Below are positions 22,578-34,759 of a stretch of 64,000 nt of DNA, in pieces (position 1 is the first letter of the stretch; the number at the start of each line of letters is the position of its first letter). The DNA is taken from NCBI GenBank assembly GCA_005406025.1, contig BGZK01000223.1:1-64000 (forward strand). Reading direction: 5' to 3'. The DNA is from Eumeta japonica. Lineage: Eukaryota; Arthropoda; Insecta; Lepidoptera; Psychidae. The translations under genes were made by a program, and so were the position numbers. The notes beneath the pieces are model-generated. The model saw nothing but the letters and a program-made list of their open reading frames with translations. It was not told the origin of the DNA and made no database searches.

Positions 22578-25500
22578 CTGAAAAATAAAAATAAAATAAT
22601 TAGTTTCAGACGACAAATTTTTGTATTATTATGTTACGTCCGGAACTGACGGCTTAACGTGCTCTCTAGGGTGCAGTTTTCTAGGGCACTTCTCCTACAT
22701 GTACGACGGGTGTGAACTTTTTCTAGTCTATTCCATGGTGTTGGGTATGATTAGATATATCATTCAAAAACATTACGGGCCAATAAAAGCATTTTTTTTT
22801 ATTTTGGGATCCGTTTGTGAAATATTGAGCTTTAAAGTGCTAGAGTCTGTTAAAGACAGTTATTGTCCCCGCCTACTAACTTATTGTTCTCGGATATGTG
22901 TAAAAATTCAAAACAGTAGCGTATATGACGAAGTTAAAAGTAACTGTCACATCTAAATATGTTTTACAAATTAACGAATAATAGTCGACCAACTTATAAA
23001 ATGTACTATGAAGAGTAAAAAGCAAAATTTCATTCAAATTCCATTAAAAATTACTTATACCTATGACGTTATTGGTTGTGTAAAACAGGTAACATGTTTA
23101 AAGTTAATGAATCATGTAAAACTAAGGAAATGTAAGTGGTAACATCCTTAACACCCGTTTGATTTGGGATCATTTTTAGACGTTCTTAGGCGTTAAACCG
23201 TGAACTTAAATAATAGGTTAAGAGTACCAAACAAGAAGCTTCTTTTTAAGTTCATATACTCGGGTGGCAACTACGGATCCCTACACTACGCATAGCTCAA
23301 CAGGCACTAAGACCAATTTTCGGAAACAATTCACTAATATTTTTTGTAATATAAAGGGAATATTTAATTAAAAAATAACGGCCCTATCAGTGTTAACAAA
23401 TGTTTTTTAATAAATTAAATATTTTATTATTACGAAATAATTGCCCTGTCGGTTAATCACTGTCGTCGGTTGATCGGTTAAACATGATCGCTTTTGAAAA
23501 AACACTGTTAATTGATTCATTATTTTTGTATGATGTTCGTATTTTATTGAAATACGTATTATTCTCAATATACATGTATTAAGAATAACACGTATTTCAT
23601 TATTCTTAATACACGTGTTTCAGAAGTGAATTTACACATTTAGCTCTCCGATGATACCTATTGAACATAGTGTATTTCGAAGTAGTTCCAATAATACGTT
23701 GAGACAAAATAAATTGAGATTACTGTAGTGGGTGTTCGCACATACACATTAACAAGAATAATAATATTATAATAGCGTCTTAAGACGTTCGAATATTTTC
23801 AAGTAGGATATTCTGCTCAAATAGCTCAATATTATACTTATAGTTAATAATAGAATATAGGCAACACAGGTATTGTACAAAACTAGGAAATACTGATGCT
23901 TCTATAAAATATCTACCCTGAGGAGTGCATTAAGTATTTTAAGGTTTAAAGACTACCTGCGGAGTAAGCAGTCCTATCAGGTACGGCGATATGATGCCGG
24001 ATATTGCGGCGATGCCGTTGACCATGGCCGTAGTGGTTCCGGCGTAATTCGGTGTGATGTCTAGAGCGTTTATCTTCATGCCGCTGTAGTAAGCGCCCAT
24101 GAGCGTCATCGCCGCGATGAACCAGAACACAGCGAGGGTGGTGTTGCAGCCGGAGTAGGAAGCGGCAATTATGCATAAACCGGGGCCCGTTGCAGCTGAA
24201 ATCATATAATCATTATTCGCACAAATAATACACTGTTACAGTCTAGTACCTATTTAATGGTTTGCTTATTAAATACTTTGAATTAATGAATATATAACTT
24301 AGGAAATAAATGAGAACATTTATTATAGTGAAAAATTTATTCCCAAATAATTAAGAACATTAAGTACAAACAAAACAACTAATTAGGTTAACGTATTAGA
24401 CAATATTAGATTCTTTGTCTCGGGAATCCAAAAAACACATAGTAATCTGACTTTTTACATTTGTAATAATAGTGTATTTGAATTTAACCAACATTTAAAT
24501 CTTGTCTGAAACAATTAAATAAATCTAATAATATGTTCATAATTTATAAACTACCCACCTATAGTAGTATAGATCTTCCTCGCAGACAGTATAGAATGAT
24601 AACCCCTCTTTACACAGAAATCGCAAAGCAAACCGAAGAAGAACGCGGCCACCCACATAAAGACATACGGGAGGGCCGACAGAAGGCCGGTAGACTTTAC
24701 GTTGAATTTCAAGACATCTGTCATGTATTTGGGTAAATCTGTCACCATCGTGAAGTAACCCCAATCGTGGCCGATCTGAGAAGATTAAAATAATATTTGA
24801 TTATAATTATCATTATAAATTCTATTCAGCGAATACGTTTTGAAAGTAGTTGTAATGTGTAAATAGATAAATTTCATTATAAAATAATTGAATTCGTACA
24901 ACTCAAATACTTTGGGCTAATATGTTTTGCTTATACAACTTTAAATTGATTATAATTTATTAAACATGATTTTATGTATATATCTAAGATCATAGATTCG
25001 ACTAACGGGAACACAAACAAGTCAGTACAAGAAATAAATAATCTTTTAATTGTTTCATTAATAATTTGTTTATTTCTTGAACTTGTCTGTTATAATATTA
25101 AAATAATTGAATACGGAGCACGTAAGTGACAGCGGACTCGAGACAGAAAATAAACCATTCCTAAGGCTAAAGGTCTAATTCTTTTTATTAAAAAGATTAC
25201 ATACATAGGAAATTGGCCATGTTAACTTGTAAAAGGGTGATTTTTCTTTACGACTTAGTATAGCAGCATTAAACGCATCAAAGGAAACGAGACTGAGATT
25301 ATATGAATAAGGGAATCTGAAAGACGTCCTTCAAGCCGCAAGAGCTGGCTTATAATAAAATTTCAAGAAATCCTTCAAGAGACAACATTTACCAAGATCA
25401 TCAAAGTCAGAAAAATCTACTACTACGATCATCTCTTAAGATGAAGTTAAAAAGTGTAGACCTAACTCCGCTTTTAGTTAACCTGCAAAAGAAAGATAGG

Positions 25501-28500
25501 TCGAGTGTTCCATTCATAGTTCGTTTTTGCAACGTCTTCTTCCAACTGTTTGATTGAAAATATGGTTTATATAGCACATCGAGGGGTATATTTTTGAAAT
25601 AGTTTAAAAAGAGCTAGTTTCCTCTCATCCCTTTCAATCCAACAAACAGACTTGTTACATAGTAAATTCAATTTTTCAATTACAGTCTGTTTACATTTAT
25701 TAACGAAAAGATAGGTTCATTGACTATCCGATGAGTTCAGTTCACATCACGGATGTCGTCGACCTCGCACACTTCATCTCAAACGCAAACGCAGTCTTGA
25801 CTTATACAACCGTTACAGGTAATTTTGTAAATCAAGAATGGCCGTTTATTATACTTACGACTATTGACATGCTTCAAGTGACACTCATCATATCAATATT
25901 GTACTTATCTCTGTATATGTGTATGTATTCATGTATGCAGGTTTGTTCTTATGTACCACTTCAGAGATGAAACGTTCACTATGGTTTCAATGATACTTAC
26001 ACAATGGTAAAATCTTAATTCTTTTGGATATCACAAGTATATTTTTTCAGAGAACTAGGAAAGTAAACATTCTATGTTTCGTAGTAATTGAATGGAAAAA
26101 AAACAATTACTGAAGCAGCTTTGTAAGTCAAATAAATTATTATGCATTTGATTCGGTGACTGCTTGATTGTCACCGCACTCATGTTAGGAATCATCATTT
26201 TACTCATTGGATATAAAATAAATACAACAACTTTTAAATAAACAAATCCATACAGGCCGTATTTGAATCTAACTTCAAATTGTTATTGATTTGGGCTAGA
26301 AAAAGAAATCGACTGCGTTTAAATTGATCTGAAAAATATAACGATTGTTATGCTAAGCAAAAAATGTTATAATACAAGCAATCGCAGATAAACAATCAAC
26401 GTGCCACTTTCTTCTATACGAATGGGTTAAATCAGATCACGTAGATGTATTTCTCAAGAGTTCTACAATCCGTGTAGTATGTTTCTATAATTAGTCTAAA
26501 TGTATTGAAGTGAAAGATGAATAACTTCCTATTTTTACTTTTAGAATGATGTGATGTTATAAGATTTCTTATAGAAATTAAAAAGAAATATAATTTTTCC
26601 ACTTTAAAATTTTTTTGGCGTAATATCAAAGTTTATTATGTACAAAATAAGAGGAAACCGTATTTATACAGTCGATTATCATTTATATTAAAAACTTAAT
26701 ATCAATTATATAATAGTATGTTTTACATTTATTCATGCTTATAACAAAAAATATGTTTTCTTTTTGCTACGATTTTCAATTTTTGACCTATACAAAGACA
26801 ATACTACCACAACATTTTTATTCATCATCTAACTAAGTATACACACACTCGCAGCAAATTAATATATCAGAATTTCCTCACCCCAGCAATGATCAACGAC
26901 CATAAAGGCACAGATCTCAACAAGGCTTTCCATGGGACGGGATCCAAATTCTGTTTCCTAGTCATAGCCAAAGAATCGACATTTTCGTTTAAGAAGGCTT
27001 TTTCCTTGTCCGATATGTACGGGTGGTCGTTCGGCGTGCTGTAACAGAGGATAGTCTGCGGACAAAATACGATTTTGAAATAAGTATCGAGAATCTGCAA
27101 TACAAATGTTAGTTTAAGCGTTTGAATACTCACCCATAAGATGAACCATGCCAAACCAAACCCTCCGAAGCAGTAAAAAACGTCATCCCATCGACCATCG
27201 TGCATAATCAGACCGGAGAAATATGAACCGGCGATGTTACCGATCTGTGCACCGCCAAAGACTATAGCGCCCATGCGCGCACGTTCAGCCTTCGGTGCCC
27301 AGCGAGACAATATACACATAAGAGCCGGCATTGTCGGTCCCTGGTATAATAATCATTATTACAAACATCACTATTTATTAATATTATATTTCTATTTATT
27401 ATTAATTTAAATGACGATACTCAGTAAAGGAATATTGTTGTACTAGATACTAATAATGGTATGCAAAACATTCTATACGTGATTCTTATTCAAAAATCTT
27501 ACAAGTTAAACAAGATATCGTTAAGCGACAAACAGGCAATCAATGTCATGAATATATTCACGATTTGTTTATTTATTCGTTGCAGCAAATCAAGGTCCAC
27601 GTCTGAGCATAGTCTATATTCCTGCACATCCATGATGCGCTGTCGTGGGTCATCTATAGCTATCAGTTGCCCGCTATATTTACTTGTAGTATTGATGGTG
27701 TTGATTTGATTGTACCATGGCGTGAGTATAATGTCTAGTCTTAGTATGATTTGTATATGTTATAAGTGACGATTACAATACGTTATTGTTGGCGACTCCC
27801 TTTCGGTGATTCGTCACAAGTACTCTTAGAAGAGTTCCTAAGCCATATAAAAAGCCTAATTTCTATTTAGGTCTCCCTTTTTTTGAATTTTGAATTCTTT
27901 TTTAATTCATAATGTACTGATAACTTTGTTTTAAACATGTTTTTATTAGTTCGACTTCTATATTTTTATCACTACAATGCAATCTTCTAATTCGGTTTCC
28001 ACTCATCTTCGAACATTTGATTGCAGTGTAAATGTATTGAATACAGATATCAATGCATGTTCAAAAAAAAAATTAAAAAGCAAATTTAAAAAAAATCTTG
28101 CTAACATAATTTTTAAAATAAAAAAAAAAATAAAAATGATGTCATAGAGTCGGTTTGATCATGCAGTGAGATAATAATAAATGACAATGATTTATTCCGT
28201 TTATATTATCGAATTAAAACTTTTAAAACTTAATAATATAAAAATCGATTCGATAATATGATTGGACTGATGAGTCAACATTGAGGTAGCATATTTAATT
28301 TAATTTTTTGTTTATCCTTTAAATTTTATTATTAATTGTTTTCTGTAGGTGGTCAGGCTTTGTGTTTAGTTTTCCCGTTATATAGTTGTTGTTTCCGAGA
28401 ATTCTTATTTGTTATTTTTTAAATATTTGTGGTATTTTGTGGTTATCAGAAAATGACTTAATACGATTACCGGCAGTACAGTCTGCTTAGTTACATTTAT

Positions 28501-31500
28501 CGTGTAATTTATTTCTCAAATATTGCTAACACATAAAAACAATAAGCAACGAAAAAAACCTAACCATCACAATAAACAGAAAATCTAGAATGTGGAGTCA
28601 TTCAAATAATGTGAATATAATAAATACCTCTCCAAATCCTTCGATAACTCTGAGAGCAAACAGAGCAGTAGCTCCTCCCCATTTGGTCACTACGGGGGTG
28701 ATGAAGGTGCAGATGGCGGTGGACAGCAAACCCAAACCCAGCACCCATTTGCCTCCGAATTTTTCCGACAGCATCCCGCCAGGAATGTGAGTCAAGACGT
28801 ACCCATAATAAAAAGAACTGAGTAATAGACCTTGTGTAGCTTCACTCCATTCAAACAAATCGGTCTGGAAAAATTGAAATGAAAAACTTGAATATTCCAA
28901 GATATTGTCGAAAATTAAAAATCGGTTCATTCCATCAGTAAATAACGTAAAATGCGACTACAAAATAATAAGCAAACTATATAAAATAAATGTTTTCCCA
29001 TAAACAGAGACGAAAGCGACAGCTCATAACATTTTTTTTATTGCCTTTATGATGCCCCGTATATGTTAACAAAGACGAATTAGCATTTTAAAACAATGGA
29101 AATAGTGACAATAGTACGGTACAGTAGTTCTATACTTTTTTTTACTGTGCACAAACGATATCCATCACCCACCAATATTTTATGAATTATACAAACACGC
29201 TTATTGTTTTATATGTATCATACTAATATATGTATAATAGAAAGAGCACAAAATAACTTAGACACCAACTGCTAATATCCATTTAATGGGAGAGAAGGTT
29301 AATGGATTTCTGAACACTTAGTACTTTGCTCTAGGTTAATTTTGAAGGTGGCATTTTCCTATTAAAGTATACGCGTACAAATACAGGGCCACTTCTCTTC
29401 AAAAGCGGCGGTTATGTTGCCAGTAAGAATTAAATAGCATGTAATTGCGTTCGAAAATATTTATTATGGAATCACATAAATAATGAAAAATGCACCACTT
29501 TCTATTGTACTTATAGCATGTGTACATAGAGTTTCTTGCCTGCATGTGATTAGCAATCTTTTGGTAAAATATTGCTCATCACGACATTTTTTCAAACTAA
29601 GTTAGACTCTAGAAAAGGCTTCGACTTCGCCTAACAATCAAGTACACTCGACATATATTTTACACATCATGTATCAATGTTCAAATTGCGACTGATACTT
29701 CTGAATATTTTAAATGTGTTGGGTTAAATCTACTTCCTTATTTTACTTACGCCACCATATACAACAATATTACCATCTCACATTTTAGAGCACTAATGAA
29801 TATGCTATTCAACATATATTAAATGTAGATTAAATGTAGCACTAAAATAGCTAAAAGTATCGAGTTAGTATTTTTAGTTAATGTTTTTTAAAATGAAACA
29901 AATTTACCGCTCTAAACACCATTTTCGACATTATTATTTAAAATATTCATTTACAATACCTAATGGTAAATAATATTTTTTGATTAAATATTCTCAATTT
30001 TACATTGTTTACATACACTTTTTTAACTGTAAATCCAAGAAAATTCGACTATATAACTAAATTATTAAGAATATCTTATTACAATATAACAAACAATTAA
30101 CGTAAATATTTAAAAATCATCCAGACTCAACCATTGAAAACTCCTAATTTTGTGTAAATATTGTAGTATAATAAAGAAAATAAATTACAAATTTCTAAGT
30201 ATTTACAATTTAAACCAAACATAGTACATTATATGCTGTAAAGCCAACAAACATCTCAAACAAAAGTTAACCCAAAAAAAAGAGCTAACATCGAAAAGGA
30301 TCTTGTGGTTTGGTTAACACACGAAAAATCAATAGCCATTATGTAGAGTTTTGTCATTGGAAAAGTATTCGTTTATTTGACAATCACAAATACGAGAAAA
30401 TGTTATCAATTTCAAATGTTTGTATACTGACTCGTGTCCTTTTCAATATTTTTTGAAAGTCAAGTGCCACAGACAATTTACACACATAGATTACTTCGAT
30501 AAGTAACACAGCGGCTTGTGTTGTTGTTATTGTGTTATTAATGACAGTGCAAAAATTATTTCCTTTTAATGATCCTTAAATAAAGGCACTGAGGCAGTAT
30601 CTTTGGTTGATCGTTTATAAATTTTAGTTCTTAGGTATATCTACACTTTGCCAGTTAACTGGCGGCCCTCCAAACTCTGCCTGCGCGAACATATACATGC
30701 CTTTTTTTATTTACACTTTTCTCTCTTAATTCTGAGCTAGCTGAACCCGACAGATGTTCTACCAAATTATTTCATGTTTATATAAATGAAATATATAATG
30801 TTACTCAGAATTTGTTTACAATAAATTATTAACTTAATAAACAATTAAATTATTGGTACAAAAATTTTTTTGTTACTCTATTAAGAAATGCCAATTATGG
30901 TTTTAAAGAAAAAAGAATTTGTTAACTATTTAAATAATATTAATATAAAAAACGATTTTAAAGGGTTGAATTTTTTAAGGATTTTTTAAAATTCATTATT
31001 TTAAAGTGACAACAAAATAGTTAAAAGAAAATTTGAAAAACATGAAACTGGTTTATTTGTTCATAAACTATTAATGAACAAATGATATAAAAATTTTATC
31101 CCAAAGGTGCTAATGTCATTGTTAAATGCGAAAACAACTATAACGAAACATCTTATATAAAAAATATTTCATTAACATCAAATGATGTTAATGAAATATC
31201 AAAAAGTCCAAATGGATTTTTAATTTTTTGTTGACTTAAACAAATTATAATAAATAAAATATACAACTTTAGAAAACTTTATCGGGTGATCTTAATAAGT
31301 ATGTATATACAAAGAGTTAAAAAAAGCAAAAAAATTTTAGGTCAATTATTTAAACTTTTATGTAGCCTTTAACGAAAACGGAAGCCAATGAAAAATTTGT
31401 TAGTTAACGATTGATAAAAAAAAAGAAAGACATTCATTAATTGCTCAGAGACAAAGTACAAATAAATGACAAATTACAAAATGTGAAACCTAATATTAAT

Positions 31501-31654
31501 AATACTTTAACAAAGGAGACTATCTAACTAGGAATGTTTTCGTAGCAATTAAATGAACACAGCCTCAACTTTTGCACTGGGTTAAGAAAAACCCAGAGCA
31601 CTAATTTGATTTCAGTCAGTGCCAACAACCACGCAGATAGTACTACACCATACT

Positions 31655-31701
<47 letters not shown>

Positions 31702-34700
31702 CTCCCGTCCAGAACCAGCATTTTATTAAAAAAAATGAACACATAAATAAATAATAGCCTACCCATGAACAGATGCTTAATAATTGTATTATACCTATTA
31801 TTATGATTACTATAACAATAAATACTATTACCTATATTAATAATCGTTTTTACGGAACGATTAGCAGAATAAGATAATTAAAAAATTAACACTAACTTAA
31901 GTGTTCGATATCTGTCAATCCTCTCGAATCAATATTCAATTCTTTGGATAGAGATTCGTAGTTTACAACGTCCATTATAGATTTCCGCGAATTAACACCT
32001 CACACAATAGAAGTGACTAGGAATTTTCCACCTAAAAACACCAAACAACATCACTGCAAGATGTAACTGCCTCCTCGCTCGTATTTTTAATATGTTTCTT
32101 TGATTTAAATATGACGTGATACAGGAACGGGAAAATACAAAATTTACAAAAACGAGAACATGCATTTTGGATTCGTTGTATCAATCTTTGCGAACAACCA
32201 CTAATACAATTCCCATAGACAATCTCACAATAATTAAATTTTGACAGTATGAATACTTCACAAAGACAGACACACATGTTAACACTAAGATAATCACGCA
32301 TTGAATATAATACCTTAAATCTATAGAAATAGTTTTTGACGACACCTAAAATATGCTTTTCAAATTTCAATTCAGAATCCATTAACAAACCCAGATTTCG
32401 ACCTCGGTAACCATTTCTATTGGTTTATCCCTGATGACTAAATTTTTATCATCAAGAACTTTCAATGTGATATCTATTTGATGTTTTGTACCAAGTATTA
32501 TGTATCTGGACTTACCTGGATTCAAAATCAAAGAATTTCGTTCAGACCAATGCGTAAGGCGTTCAAGCTAGTCATTTATAGAATTTACACATCCTACGGC
32601 ATCAGATGGCACCACAGGCAGGTACAATTACAAATCGTCAGCGTACAGATGATTTTGACAAGTTTTTAAATGTATGATAATGTCAGCACCATCCAGTATA
32701 AAGAGTAGAGGACTTAATACTGAACCCTGCGGGACATCCCTTGTCAATGGATTCAAGGAGGGCAGTCTATTCACGCTGTCGGTACTACATACTTCAAGGA
32801 CTTGTATAATTTTTTTGGAAAATCAACATTAATTTTTTTTATCCGCGGCTCCGCTCGCGTAAGCATAAAATAGTTATTTTTTTTTTTTTTGGATAGGATT
32901 TGCGTAAAATCCGTTCTTAGCAAGCGTCTACGTTCCGAAAAGGGTAACTAACTTCAAGTCAATCAGAATTATAGTTTCGGAGATCTCGTGATGACTCGGT
33001 CATTAAGTAATATTTCACTTCTATATAACGGATAGGACGTATTGAACTTGCATATCCCATAACAATGCACACACATTGATAAATGCTACGTACACATTTT
33101 ACAACAGTTTTGTGTAAATAAATTTGTGTAAGAAATAAAACGTCATACTCACATCACTTCGTGCATATATTTCTACTGTTCTATAAGTGGTGGTATTAGA
33201 GACGGCGTGGGGGTCGGGGCAGGCGTTGGGGTCGTAGTGGGGGTCTCCCTCCACGGCCACGTCCTTCCGCACCATCTGAGTGATCGCCATGCTGAGGCAC
33301 ACCCTCATCGTGTAGGCGTTCGCGATAGCGAACAGGCCCATGATGGCGAGCACATACCGCTGTGGTATTATGAAAACTGTCGGAAAATATTTTGTATGCA
33401 TACTGAATTTTATCTATTGTTTATTTTAGATGTGTTTGCGTTTAATACAAAAAATTGTGTGTGATATTTTCGTCGTCTATGAGTGCCTAAACCATATTGG
33501 ATTACAACGAAAATTTGGTGATATGTCATACGTGACTAATATCGGACAAAAGTTACTAATATTCATCTCTACTTTAATGTATTTGTACTACTTATCTGAT
33601 TTAGTGAACCAAATATAAAAACTCTTTCACTAATAAAACTACTCAATCCCCAAGTATTGCTTGCATTGTACATTGATATTAACATTTACCTCCGGCTTTA
33701 TAGAAATCGAAATGATAACCAAAAACGGAATGGTAATTCTAAACAAGATGGAGACTAGATTCAAGAACATGGACAAATCCAGCATCGAACCAAGTTGAGT
33801 ATAGGCCTACGGTGAAAATCGAGGCGGGAACCGGGTTCATAATCAAGACCGTTAACTAAATCGGAATTAGGGGCGATACAAGATCAGAACGAAAAACGAA
33901 ACAGGGATTAGGAATACAGCAAGATTGAGCAATATACAATTTAAAGTAGTTTAATTTATGTTTTAATTAATGTCAAATACTTAAAACTTTTCACGTTGGA
34001 TGATTTTGATGATCTATATGAAAGTATAGATACGTATAATTCCTTTAAGTTTTATTACACAGGAATAGTCGGGTGTATTTAAATACTGTGGATTTTCAAT
34101 CTTTTAGTATATGCAACTGTAACTGTTTAGAGTGTGTATGCACACATTGCGTCTCGAAGACGGTATATTTGTTCTGGTCATCCCGCACTGCAAACATGAA
34201 AACAAATCGGTTTACCGGCGATTTACGACAACAAAGATCTATCTTTTTCTGGTATTAGAACTTATTTTCTTATTTTAATATTTATCATAATAATGGATAA
34301 GATAAATCTGGCAACTAAAATTAACTTAATTCCGCTTAGGATATATTTATGTCATTAATTATGTAAAAAAATATCGTTATTGACACTCAACTGATGATTA
34401 TCAAAGTGCAATCGAAGATAATAGTTTTGTGATTTGATTTTTTTATTCGCTATTTTCACAAAACTATCATAAAATCGATTTAAATTTAAAGTTTAGTTGG
34501 ATTGCGTTTTGACCTCATATTTTTATAAGATCTAAAGTTTAAAACGATTTTATAGTCGTTTAAAAATACTTTAAATTTATAACTTTTGCTTAAATTAAAG
34601 TAATTTGAAATTTTCAAATAATATAATAAAAAAATAAACAAAAAATATGAAAATATGTAGTGTATCAATTAATTATATTTATTAAATTACAATTATCTAC

Positions 34701-34738
34701 TTACATTTCGAAAGTATCAGCCTCCATCCCGTCAACAT
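22347..34738 (-). CDS. Gene B: SLC17-type MFS anion/phosphate transporter, complete coding region, 8 exons
   Basis: Eight exons on the minus strand join in frame: 34705-34738, 33153-33376, 28628-28864, 27134-27340, 26882-27055, 24559-24775, 23957-24195, 22347-22577. All introns are GT-AG. The total is 1563 nt, or 520 residues plus stop, the usual length for SLC17 carriers. Family marks are PQRYVLAIMG followed by TMRVCLSMAITQMV in helix 1, YYGYVLTHIPGGMLSEKFGGKW around helix 2-3, RVIEGFGEG in helix 4, FGGAQIGNIAGSYFSG in helix 5, GHDWGYFTMVTDLPKYM near helix 7, and NALDITPNYAGTTTAMVNGI in helix 10-11. About 12 membrane helices are visible, with both ends cytoplasmic. The loop after helix 1 carries an NTT glycosylation sequon. 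SLC17 members move phosphate or organic anions with H+ or Na+; the substrate here is unknown. Gene A downstream is its tandem paralogue. Confidence 0.92.
23957..24195 (-). CDS. Gene B coding exon 7 (helices 9-11)
   Basis: Residues 365-444. It reads AATGPGLCIIAASYSGC, then TTLAVFWFIAAMTLMGAYYSG, then NALDITPNYAGTTTAMVNGI, ending GLLTPQ before GTAGTC. The N-x-L-D-I-x-P-x-Y-A-G motif is strongly diagnostic of SLC17. No counterpart for gene A is found in the window. Confidence 0.93.
24559..24775 (-). CDS. Gene B coding exon 6 (helices 7-8)
   Basis: Residues 293-364 plus the first base of codon 365 (phase 1 end). It starts IGHDWGYFTMVTDLPKYM and includes LLSALPYVFMWVAAFFFGLL. It ends ARKIYTTI plus one base before GTGGGT. 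The matching exon of gene A has the same 217-nt length and phase. Confidence 0.93.
26882..27055 (-). CDS. Gene B coding exon 5 (central cytoplasmic loop)
   Basis: Residues 235-292, phase 0 at both ends. It reads TILCYSTPNDHPYISDKEKAF, then LDPVPWKALLRSVPLWSLII. The P-x-x-H-P-x-I-S-x-x-E block is typical of the central loop of SLC17 carriers, and the final hydrophobic part begins helix 7. The donor is GTGAGG. Confidence 0.92.
27134..27340 (-). CDS. Gene B coding exon 4 (helices 5-6)
   Basis: Residues 166-234, phase 0 at both ends. It reads GPTMPALMCILSRWAPKAER, then MGAIVFGGAQIGNIAGSYFSG, and ends with helix 6 GFGLAWFILW before GTGAGT. The intron that follows is only 78 bp (27056-27133). Confidence 0.93.
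28628..28864 (-). CDS. Gene B coding exon 3 (helices 2-4)
   Basis: Residues 87-165, phase 0 at both ends, acceptor TTCCAG and donor GTATTT. It begins TDLFEWSEATQG, continues through YYGYVLTHIPGGMLSEKFGG and ends RVIEGFGE. The PGG...FGGK turn and the R-x-x-E-G-x-G-E helix-4 motif are hallmarks of SLC17. Confidence 0.93.
31164..31199. repeat. 17-bp perfect inverted repeat, 2-nt spacer
   Basis: ATATTTCATTAACATCA, then aa, then its exact complement (31183-31199). It lies in gene B intron 2. Confidence 0.9.
31657..31697 (+). repeat. (AT)n microsatellite
   Basis: About 40 bp of pure TA dinucleotide in gene B intron 2. Confidence 0.95.
32030..32830 (-). mobile_element. Broken non-LTR retrotransposon reverse transcriptase fragment (gene B intron 2)
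   Basis: The minus strand shows, in order, LNPLTRDVPQGSVLSPLLF, then HLYADDLQLYLPV with the YADD active-site motif, LERLTHWSERNSLILNPGKS, LLMDSELKFEKHI, and LIQRIQNACSRFC. These are motifs of a jockey/CR1-like LINE polymerase. A TAG replaces the expected Gln before LERLTHW, a frameshift lies between EMVTEVE and NLGLLMDS, and the FxxYxNDI stretch between PQGSVL and YADD is altered. It is a 5'- and 3'-truncated pseudogene. Confidence 0.85.
33153..33376 (-). CDS. Gene B coding exon 2 (helix 1 and first outer loop)
   Basis: Residues 12-86. It starts after ...CGACAG and ends before GTGAGT, phase 0. It holds helix 1 (IIPQRYVLAIMGLFAIANAY, then TMRVCLSMAITQMV) and most of the large loop between helices 1 and 2. 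The loop has one Cys (NACPDP) and the sequon SNTT. This loop is the least conserved part relative to gene A. Confidence 0.92.
33715..33915 (+). repeat. Degenerate purine-rich repeat, second clear copy (gene B intron 1)
   Basis: Blocks such as atcgaggcgggaaccgggttc and atcagaacgaaaaacgaaac resemble those at 790-1120. Confidence 0.5.
34705..34738 (-). CDS. Gene B coding exon 1 (start codon)
   Basis: It encodes MLTGWRLILSK and ends in phase 1 before a GTAAGT donor; the split codon gives Phe with exon 2. Gene A has the matching exon MTLTGWRLVLNR, which supports this start. An in-frame ATG lies 7 codons upstream (34757-34759), but a CAG at 34747-34749 behind a TTTGTTG tract looks like a splice acceptor that would remove it. 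That would leave an 8-nt leader (TTACAAAA) joined to a distant 5' UTR exon. Confidence 0.85.
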
Positions 34739-34759
34739 TTTTGTAACTGCAACAAACAT

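Noticed and set aside
22621..22956. 111-codon plus-strand frame in gene B intron 7
   Set aside because: It has no recognisable domain and low-complexity stretches, and lies in an intron on the opposite strand; I could not support it as a gene.
24537..24764. Alternative minus-strand frame over gene B exon 6
   Set aside because: The other frame carries the conserved SLC17 sequence with matching splice phases.
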